DNA from: CAZVIK01 sp964627045 | GTDB taxonomy: Bacteria > Acidobacteriota > Terriglobia > Bryobacterales > Bryobacteraceae | DNA: 10,989 nt | Assembly (NCBI GenBank): GCA_964627045.1 | Contig: CAZVIK010000137.1 | Location: 1-10,989, forward strand | Reading direction: 5' to 3' | Shown: one piece after another, positions 6,482 through 10,989 of the stretch | Position numbering within the stretch: the stretch's first letter is position 1 | Layout of the letters: every line of letters begins with the position of its first letter | The notes under the pieces: generated by a model | What the model was told of the DNA's origin: nothing | The model's input: the letters and a program-made list of their open reading frames with translations, nothing else | Database searches by the model: none | Program-made: the position numbers and the translations under genes

Positions 6482-8473
6482 TTATGGCTCCAGGATGATG
6501 ACGTCGTACGCCCCGAGTTGCGGGAGTGAGATCCCTGTATACTTCCCCGCGTCCTTCAGTGTCAAATCGCGGCCGGCGGCGGCCGAGCGCGCGCGCCGGA
6601 ACCGCCCCTCCACCTGCACCTCGATCGCGCCCGTTTCCACCGGCGCGAACGACGCGGTATGGAAGTGTCCCGTGAGATTGATCAGGTGAACCAGGGTGCG
6701 GTTTCGCTTCGGCTGCTCCATCAGCGTGACCTCCACGAGCGGGTGCGCGTTGGTCTGAAGTTGCCGCCCGGCCGGAAGGAGGTGATCGGCGAGATCGGCC
6801 ACCAGCCCGGCATGACCCGCAGAACTGTAGCGGAAATACAACTCGCCCACGTTCCAGGGAAGATAGGCCACGCGGCCTTTCCCGTGGTCCGCCAGTAAGA
6901 GGCCCGCCTTATCGGTATCGGTGCGGTCCAGGTGGACCTTCTCGGGCGGGCCGTACATGGACGGCGGAATCAGCGTGAGCAACGGTTTGACGCCGGATTC
7001 GATCTCGAGATACTCGCCGTCCAGGAAAACCAGTTGCGTCTCCCGCAGGGAAGGGAAGAGGGCGTGGTCGCGGATACGGAAATAGGAGGACCGCGTATCG
7101 GTCCAGCGGCGCACCGTATTGCCGAGCGCGACCCCGGGCGGCCGCGTCCCGGCCACCAGCAGCCGGCCTCCCGCGCGGACATACGCGTCGATCTCCGGCG
7201 GCGCCCCGTCGGGCGCGATCACCAAGTCCCAGCGGCGGTCGCCGAGGCGCGCCGGGTTGGCCGAAACGGCGAACGGGATGTGCCGTTCGCTCAGAATGCG
7301 GAAAAAGCCGCGGTAGTTGGCTTGCGAGCCTCCCTGCGGGGCCAGTAACAGCACACGCGCGGCGCTTCGCACGCCGGCGTAGAGGTCCTCGTGATCGGCG
7401 TGCCAGCGGAAGACGGGGCGCGCAGCCTGGATGCCGGTCATGTCTTCCTGGTCCAGCGTGCCCAGGGCGACGAACGTTGGCCCGCCGCCGTGCGCCATGT
7501 TCTGGTAGGCGCGCCGCTGGATCTCGCCGGCCGGAACGGTGACGAACCGGTTGGGGATGGCGACGAAGCCGATCGAAAGATCCACGGCCATCCGCCCCGG
7601 TTCGGAATTGCGCGCGCGATTCACGTTGTCGCTGGAGGCGTAGGGCCACGGCATGGTCTGCTCCAGGCTGGTGTTGGATTCCGACATGATGCCGTCCACC
7701 TCCTCCTGCAAGTAGGTGAACAGCCCGGCGCGGGGGCGCATGGAATGGATCAGCGCCGCGATGTCGCGCGCCACCTCGCGCGCCGAATCGTCCAGGAAGC
7801 GGCGGTAATCGGCGTCGGCGGCGGCAGGCAGCGGCCTGCCGTAGCGCTCCTGGAACTTGCGGCGGCAGCTTTCGCAACGGCACAGGCCTACCGGCTTGCC
7901 GCTGTAATCGGCGCTGGGGTTGCCGAACATATTGAAGAACAGCCCGTCCACGTCGTAGCGTTCCAGCGCCTCGGCGAGGATCTTCATCGCCTGCCCGCGA
8001 TAGTATCCGCCGTTGATGCAGGTGGAATAGAGCCCGTTGTAGACGACCGGTTCGCCGTTGGCGCCCTGAAAGAACCACTCCGGGTGCGCGTCGTAGACGG
8101 CCTTCTGCGTCTTGCTCAGGTCGAAGCGGCCGATGACGCGGATGCCCCGAGCGTGCGCCTCCCGCAGGACCTCGCCGAAGGTATCGCGCCCGGCGGGCAA
8201 AGACGGGCTCGCGTAGTGAAACGCGGCCTTGGTGGGATAGTGCGCCACGATGCCGCCCATGCCGAACAGCAGCGTGTTGGCGGGGAAGTCCGCCAGTTGT
8301 TGCACCAACCGCTTCGCGTCGAGCCCCGTATCCGTCTCGCGCAGGTTGGTCTGGACCAGGCGGAACGGCTCCTCCATCCACCACCGGCCCGGCGGCTCTC
8401 CGGGCGCGAGTACGCCCGGCGCGGCCAGTTGAATGGCCAGCGCCGCGATCCACGCGCTACGCAGCCTCCCCAT
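6482..8473 (-). CDS. Secreted GHL6-type TIM-barrel glycoside hydrolase-like protein
   Basis: Encodes 663 residues from ATG 8473. That start follows a strong Shine-Dalgarno and places the signal peptide (RLRSAWIAALAIQLAAPGVLA) at the N-terminus; an upstream in-frame ATG at 8500 would add 9 residues. The order of motifs fits the 'hypothetical glycosyl hydrolase 6' family: QTNLRETDTGLD (41-52), ANTLLFGMGGIVAHYPT (65-81), ARGIRVIGRFDLSK (108-121), HPEWFFQ (130-136), TCINGGYY (151-158), DVDGLFFNMFGN (174-185), then the C-x-C-x2-C segment CRCESC (198-203) before the RRKFQERYG helix. QEEVDGIMSES (256-266) follows. Acidic residues in the DVDG and EEVDG strands are plausible catalytic candidates, but no family mechanism is established. 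The later half resembles a beta-galactosidase trimerisation-like fold (GGRLLVAGTRPPG, then GRVAYLPWNVGELYF). Activity is unproven; it probably acts on plant or microbial oligosaccharide outside the cytoplasm. It is the first gene of an operon with the lactate permease. Confidence 0.8.
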   Translation of the reverse strand: MGRLRSAWIAALAIQLAAPGVLAPGEPPGRWWMEEPFRLVQTNLRETDTGLDAKRLVQQLADFPANTLLFGMGGIVAHYPTKAAFHYASPSLPAGRDTFGEVLREAHARGIRVIGRFDLSKTQKAVYDAHPEWFFQGANGEPVVYNGLYSTCINGGYYRGQAMKILAEALERYDVDGLFFNMFGNPSADYSGKPVGLCRCESCRRKFQERYGRPLPAAADADYRRFLDDSAREVARDIAALIHSMRPRAGLFTYLQEEVDGIMSESNTSLEQTMPWPYASSDNVNRARNSEPGRMAVDLSIGFVAIPNRFVTVPAGEIQRRAYQNMAHGGGPTFVALGTLDQEDMTGIQAARPVFRWHADHEDLYAGVRSAARVLLLAPQGGSQANYRGFFRILSERHIPFAVSANPARLGDRRWDLVIAPDGAPPEIDAYVRAGGRLLVAGTRPPGVALGNTVRRWTDTRSSYFRIRDHALFPSLRETQLVFLDGEYLEIESGVKPLLTLIPPSMYGPPEKVHLDRTDTDKAGLLLADHGKGRVAYLPWNVGELYFRYSSAGHAGLVADLADHLLPAGRQLQTNAHPLVEVTLMEQPKRNRTLVHLINLTGHFHTASFAPVETGAIEVQVEGRFRRARSAAAGRDLTLKDAGKYTGISLPQLGAYDVIILEP

Positions 8474-8479
8474 GCATCG

Positions 8480-8488
8480 CCCCCTTCC
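8480..8488 (-). promoter_or_regulatory. Ribosome binding site that fixes the start of the GHL6-type gene
   Basis: On the minus strand GGAAGGGGG ends 6 bases before the ATG at 8473. The alternative ATG at 8500 has only a weak purine stretch (AAGGCAG). This and the signal-peptide position favour the shorter protein. Confidence 0.55.
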
Positions 8489-8616
8489 GGAAAAGACCAT
8501 TCTGCCTTAGCGCGGGCGCGCGCGGGGCGAGGCAGGTTTGGGGCGGCGGTATCGAAGCAGGGGGAGTTCGCGACCGGAGGGCCGACGGGATGGAACAACC
8601 GCACCCACCACGTGGA

Positions 8617-8675
8617 GCGGGCTTTCAAGCCCGCGAACCCGCTTTCAAGCGGGCTCAGCCGGCCGGAAGGCCGGC
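8617..8675. repeat. Cluster of three perfect GC-rich hairpins (REP-like)
   Basis: Hairpin 1 has arms 8617-8623 and 8628-8634 (GCGGGCT / AGCCCGC) with loop TTCA. Hairpin 2 has arms 8638-8643 and 8648-8653 (CCCGCT / AGCGGG) with the same TTCA loop. Hairpin 3 has arms 8658-8664 and 8669-8675 (GCCGGCC / GGCCGGC) with loop GGAA. The octamer AGCGGGCT occurs at both 8616-8623 and 8648-8655, so the middle strand AGCCCGC (8628-8634) could pair with either copy, giving two alternative folds. The palindrome CCACGTGG (8608-8615) abuts the cluster. It lies 25 bases past the higA stop and before the GHL6-type gene, both on the minus strand, so it could end or stabilise the higBA transcript. There is no T-tract. 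The rest of 8474-8699 shows no gene. Confidence 0.8.
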
Positions 8676-8699
8676 CGCAGCAAGGAATGGCCGCCCCAC

Positions 8700-9002
8700 T
8701 CAGGCAGCCTGAGGCCGCGGGGCGACCTCGGCTTCGATCTTCTTCGCCTTCGCTTGACGCACCACGCGCAGGTCGTAGCTGGCTTGCAGCCCCATCCAGA
8801 ACTCGGCGCTGGTGCCGAGGTGCCGGGCCAGCCGCAACGCCGTATCGGCGCTGATGCCGCGCCGCCCGCGCACGATGTCGTTGAGCCGGGTCGCATCGAT
8901 GGCCAATGCACGGGCAAGCTGGTTGACGCTCATCCCGAGCGGCTTCAACACGTCCTCGCGGATCGTCTCACCAGGGTGAATCGGCGGCAGCGGCTTTGGC
9001 AT
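8700..9002 (-). CDS. higA: HigA-family antitoxin (addiction module antidote)
   Basis: Encodes 100 residues, the usual size for HigA. It neutralises HigB and, through a helix-turn-helix, represses the operon by binding DNA. The family N-terminus IHPGETIREDVLKPLGMS (8-25) is followed by the Xre-type HTH: VNQLARALAIDATRLNDIVRG (26-46), then RRGISADTALRLARHLGTS (47-65). The conserved EFWMGLQASYDLRVVRQ follows (67-83). A short basic/Ala-rich tail ends the protein. The start is ATG 9002, 15 bases after the higB stop, giving the toxin-first order characteristic of higBA. All expected features are intact. Confidence 0.95.
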   Translation of the reverse strand: MPKPLPPIHPGETIREDVLKPLGMSVNQLARALAIDATRLNDIVRGRRGISADTALRLARHLGTSAEFWMGLQASYDLRVVRQAKAKKIEAEVAPRPQAA

Positions 9003-9017
9003 GGCGCAGGCTCCTCA

Positions 9018-9293
9018 CTAATGATAATCGGTGATCTCGACGTCGTAGGCGTCCCCGTCCATCCACCGGAAGCACAAGCGGTACTGATCGTTGATGCGCA
9101 TGCTGTACTGGCCCGTGCGGTCGCCCTTCAAAGCCTCCAGTTGGTTGCCTGGCAGGGTAAGGTCCCGCAAGCTTTTCGCCTGATCGAGTTGTGCCAGCTT
9201 CCGGCGCGCCGTTCTCTCGACCGATTGCAGCCGCCGGGAAAAAAGATCCTCGCTCAGCCGCTCGGCATCCGGATCTCGAAACGACTGGATCAC
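9018..9293 (-). CDS. higB: HigB-family toxin (RelE/ParE superfamily mRNA interferase)
   Basis: Encodes 91 residues. HigB toxins cut mRNA at the ribosome and are held inactive by HigA. Family motifs are MIQSFRD at the N-terminus, AQLDQAKSLRDLTLPGNQLE (34-53), LKGDRTGQYSMRINDQYRLCF (55-75) and the C-terminal GDAYDVEITDYH (80-91). The last residues D-Y-H and the basic strand are where catalytic side chains lie in characterised HigB proteins. The start is GTG 9293, matching the usual MI-x-SF beginning. Only a poorly spaced AAAGG (2 bases) precedes it, so translation may be weak or leaderless. It is the first gene of the higBA operon and divergent from the zincin-like gene. It appears intact. Confidence 0.95.
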   Translation of the reverse strand: MIQSFRDPDAERLSEDLFSRRLQSVERTARRKLAQLDQAKSLRDLTLPGNQLEALKGDRTGQYSMRINDQYRLCFRWMDGDAYDVEITDYH

Positions 9294-9329
9294 TGCCTTT
9301 ATCGTATATCGCTAAACGGCAAAACGCAA
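9294..9329 (-). promoter_or_regulatory. Candidate higBA promoter with overlapping operator
   Basis: On the minus strand, TTGCGT (9329-9324) and TACGAT (9306-9301) are 17 bases apart, a plausible sigma-70 promoter. Its start point would fall at or within a base or two of the higB GTG. An imperfect inverted repeat with half-sites TATCG (9300-9304) and CGCTA (9310-9314), separated by 5 bases, overlaps the -10. Autoregulation by HigA at a palindrome over the promoter is known for the family, so this is a reasonable operator candidate. Confidence 0.35.
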
Positions 9330-9379
9330 GAGTGCGATGGCGGCGTCTGCACGCCCGGCCACTGTGGTATAAACGCCCC

Positions 9380-9384
9380 GGAGG
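9380..9384 (+). promoter_or_regulatory. Ribosome binding site of the zincin-like gene
   Basis: GGAGG stands 10 bases before ATG 9395. It decides the start, since the open frame extends further left, back across the divergent higB gene. Confidence 0.55.
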
Positions 9385-9394
9385 TATCAGGCCG

Positions 9395-10174
9395 ATGTCC
9401 CCCAAGATCGTGGTCGCCGACGAGAGCGTTAGAGAACAGCGAGAAGCGCTGGTTGACAAGGTGCTCGCTCAATTCGCGATGCCGCCCAGGGCGGACCGCT
9501 TGCTGATCTTCCTCGATAATGACGATTGGAAGTATCTGAAGGACGAGATCGGGAAAGAAAACCGCGGTGTCTATACGCGCCTGCCTCTTTCCAAGGAGGC
9601 CGAACCACCCGCATACCTATCTTTTTGCCTGGAAAGGCGGCGAGAGCCGGCTGTCGAAGATCTGATCTACGTGCACGGCTCAACGTGCGCTGGATGCGAC
9701 GTTGGGCTCTCGATGACGCTTGCCCATGAGGTCCAACACTTCGTCCAGTACAGCACCGCGCAGAGGTGCTGGGCCGCAAGCAATGTCTTGCGCGCGCTTG
9801 GCAAGGAGTTCCTCGGGCAATACCAGATCGCTTACTACGCCGTTCCGCATGAACGCGAGGCCCGAATCGTCTCCAAGCGCGTGGCGACTGCCATCTTCGG
9901 AGCACAAGAAGTGGCGTGCCACATCGACAGCCAAATCGCGAAGGCCACAAGCCCGTGTGATGAAGATGGCAAGGACTGGGAGTCCGTCAAGGGGATCCAA
10001 CCAGGTCACGGATATGACCTCTGCCGCGAGACGCGGCAGGTGTTTCGTTCCCTTGACGCCACCGCTCTGCGCGTTCGGGAAAAGGTCGCAGACGCGCTCT
10101 GTAAGTGCATTCGCAACAACCAGGAGGCGTTCGCCACGCTCAACATTGACATGCTTTTGAGTGGCCGTTTCTGA
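9395..10174 (+). CDS. Uncharacterised cysteine-rich protein with HExxH zincin motif
   Basis: Encodes 259 residues. I do not recognise a named family. The clear motif is TLAHEVQHFVQY (108-119): H111-E112-x-x-H115 in a hydrophobic helix, the zinc-binding and catalytic signature of zincin metallopeptidases. About 40 residues on, VPHEREARIVSKRVA (150-164) has the E-x-x-[AR] pattern of the helix that supplies the third (glutamate) ligand in gluzincins; E153 or E155 is the candidate. Two parts before the motif, LLIFLDNDDWKYL (37-49) and PAYLSFCLERR (72-82), suggest a beta-sheet edge. Nine cysteines are present, including CAGC (98-101) just before HExxH. There is no signal peptide or membrane segment, so it is probably cytoplasmic. 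Its base composition is visibly less GC-biased than the flanking genes, suggesting transfer. It is transcribed divergently from higBA, with a 101-base gap. An accessory role, such as toxin, effector or phage-related peptidase, is speculation. Confidence 0.8.
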   Translation: MSPKIVVADESVREQREALVDKVLAQFAMPPRADRLLIFLDNDDWKYLKDEIGKENRGVYTRLPLSKEAEPPAYLSFCLERRREPAVEDLIYVHGSTCAGCDVGLSMTLAHEVQHFVQYSTAQRCWAASNVLRALGKEFLGQYQIAYYAVPHEREARIVSKRVATAIFGAQEVACHIDSQIAKATSPCDEDGKDWESVKGIQPGHGYDLCRETRQVFRSLDATALRVREKVADALCKCIRNNQEAFATLNIDMLLSGRF

Positions 10175-10215
10175 TGCCAGCAGGGCCGAACGGACTTTGT
10201 CGGCGATGTTCTAAC

Positions 10216-10257
10216 CCCTTCATTCCTTTGCGTTTTAGCGCCCTTGCGCGATTTTGC
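10216..10257 (-). repeat. Dispersed-repeat-like segment before clpB
   Basis: Read on the minus strand, the segment contains GCGCAAGGGCGCTAAAACGC followed by AAAGGAATGAAGG. In one frame it gives the peptide RKGAKTQRNEG. This 'cgcaaaggcgctaaaacgcaaag' type of sequence turns up between genes in many unrelated bacterial genomes and often creates spurious ORFs. It occupies the middle of the 161-base gap between the zincin-like gene and clpB. A weak hairpin (arms 10185-10189 and 10200-10204) precedes it. Recognition is from memory of the pattern. Confidence 0.4.
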
Positions 10258-10289
10258 CAAACGAACCCAACGCCTGCGTCTTTTCAAAA

Positions 10290-10326
10290 CTTGACAAATG
10301 TGCGATGATGATACTTGATAGAGAGG
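10290..10326 (+). promoter_or_regulatory. Candidate clpB promoter and ribosome binding site
   Basis: CTTGACA (10290-10296) contains a perfect TTGACA -35 box. Downstream, TACTTG (10312-10317, spacer 15) or TTGATA (10315-10320, spacer 18) are imperfect -10 candidates. The hexamer ACTTGA occurs twice in direct orientation (10289-10294 and 10313-10318). CTTGA-type starts are also seen in heat-shock (RpoH) -35 boxes and HspR sites, which suits clpB, but no inverted HAIR element is present. GAGAGG (10321-10326) is the likely ribosome binding site, 9 bases before the ATG. Confidence 0.4.
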
Positions 10327-10335
10327 CGCTAAAGT

Positions 10336-10989
10336 ATGGATATCAACCGCTTCACCGAAAAGGCCCAGCACGCCATCCAGGCTGCCCAGTCCAAAGCGGC
10401 CCGGCTCAGCCACCAGCAGATCGATGTCGAACACCTGTTGGCCGCGCTGCTCGAACAGGAGCAGGGCCTAGCCCCGGCCATTCTGCATAAGGCCGAGCTG
10501 CGGGCGGACCTCCTGCACCAGCGCCTCGAAAAGGAACTCGACCGCCTCCCCAAGGTCTCCAGCACCACCGGCGCGGCGGACCAGGTCTACGTCACAGGCC
10601 GTCTGAACCGCGTCCTGGTCCAGGCCGAAGACGAGGCCAAGCGCCTCAAGGACGATTTCGTTTCGGTCGAACACCTGCTGCTGGCCATGACCGAGGACGG
10701 CGGCGCGGCCGGCCGTCTCCTTAAGGAACTCGGCGTCACCCGGGAGCGGCTGATGCAGGCGCTTCAGGAAGTCCGCGGCAACCAGCGCGTCACCAATCAG
10801 AACCCGGAAAACACCTACCAGGCGCTGGAGCGCTACGGCCGCGACCTGACGCAGTTCGCCAACCAGGGCAAGCTCGACCCCGTCATCGGCCGCGACGACG
10901 AGATACGCCGCGTCATCCAGGTTCTTTCCCGCCGCACCAAGAATAACCCTGTGCTCATCGGCGAACCCGGCGTGGACAAGACGGCCATC
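10336..10989 (+). CDS. clpB: ATP-dependent disaggregase ClpB (5' part)
   Basis: 218 codons are present from ATG 10336; the gene runs off the right edge. ClpB is a hexameric AAA+ chaperone that extracts polypeptides from aggregates together with DnaK. The start MDINRFTEKAQHAIQAAQ and the repeat pair (VEHLLAALLEQ near 32-42, then VEHLLLAMTED near 111-121) form the Clp N-domain. The linker NPENTYQALERYGRDLT and then GKLDPVIGRDDEIRRVIQVL lead into the first AAA+ domain. The first Walker A reads GEPGVDKT (209-216): codon 10975-10977 is GAC (Asp214) where ClpB normally has Gly before the Lys. A GGC to GAC change would explain it. Everything else is canonical. This would be expected to impair ATP binding in the first ring, unless it is a sequence error. 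ClpC is excluded by the ClpB-type N-terminus and linker. Confidence 0.95.
   Translation, partial: MDINRFTEKAQHAIQAAQSKAARLSHQQIDVEHLLAALLEQEQGLAPAILHKAELRADLLHQRLEKELDRLPKVSSTTGAADQVYVTGRLNRVLVQAEDEAKRLKDDFVSVEHLLLAMTEDGGAAGRLLKELGVTRERLMQALQEVRGNQRVTNQNPENTYQALERYGRDLTQFANQGKLDPVIGRDDEIRRVIQVLSRRTKNNPVLIGEPGVDKTAI

Noticed and set aside
6909..8453. Second minus-strand frame inside the GHL6-type gene (514 codons), and a 487-codon plus-strand frame over 7391-8854
   Set aside because: Both are out-of-frame shadows of the GHL6-type coding sequence; their translations show only compositional bias.
8617..8675. CRISPR-like array
   Set aside because: The repeated units are palindromic hairpins of under 20 bases without uniform spacers, and there are only two similar copies. 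No cas genes are nearby.
9365..9373. TGG-TATAAA extended -10 box before the zincin-like gene
   Set aside because: The hexamer is good, but the start point would fall on the ribosome binding site and no -35 is visible, so it was not called a promoter.
9191..9394. N-terminal extension of the zincin-like protein upstream of 9395
   Set aside because: It would overlap the divergent higB coding sequence and starts without a ribosome binding site, whereas ATG 9395 has GGAGG at proper distance.
10006..10434. Minus-strand open frame containing RKGAKTQRNEG across the clpB upstream region
   Set aside because: The peptide comes from a common intergenic repeat pattern and the frame overlaps the ends of two well-supported plus-strand genes.

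Overview
The window is GC-rich, gene-dense bacterial chromosomal DNA. The mix of genes suggests Acidobacteriota, possibly the Solibacter/Bryobacter group: a large outer-membrane barrel protein with carboxypeptidase-regulatory/SdrD-like repeats, a secreted GHL6-type glycoside hydrolase, an LctP-type lactate permease and compact GC hairpin repeats. No rRNA or other marker gene is present, so the taxonomy is inference.

Layout, left to right. (1) Positions 1-3535, plus strand: the end of a PapD/WxLIP-like chaperone-type protein, followed 26 bases later by a 966-residue exported protein. That protein has a secretin-type N-terminal domain, a long beta-rich barrel-like middle and three C-terminal beta-sandwich repeats. 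Together they look like an atypical chaperone/usher-like surface assembly pair. (2) 3649-4842, plus: threonine synthase (thrC) with an N-terminal zinc-ribbon-like segment and no visible Shine-Dalgarno. (3) 4861-8473, minus: a two-gene operon with a secreted GHL6-type TIM-barrel protein upstream and an L-lactate permease 4 bases downstream. It converges on thrC. (4) 8617-8675: a cluster of three perfect hairpins. (5) 8700-9293, minus: a complete HigB-HigA toxin-antitoxin module, toxin gene first. (6) 9395-10174, plus, divergent from higBA: an unrecognised cysteine-rich protein with an HEVQH zincin motif. (7) A short intergenic stretch with a dispersed-repeat-like segment, then the first 218 codons of clpB, running off the window.

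The most interesting points are the chaperone/barrel pair (possibly an undescribed surface-secretion system), the uncharacterised zincin paired divergently with higBA, and clpB, whose first Walker A reads GEPGVDKT instead of GEPGVGKT through a single-base difference in the last codons of the window.
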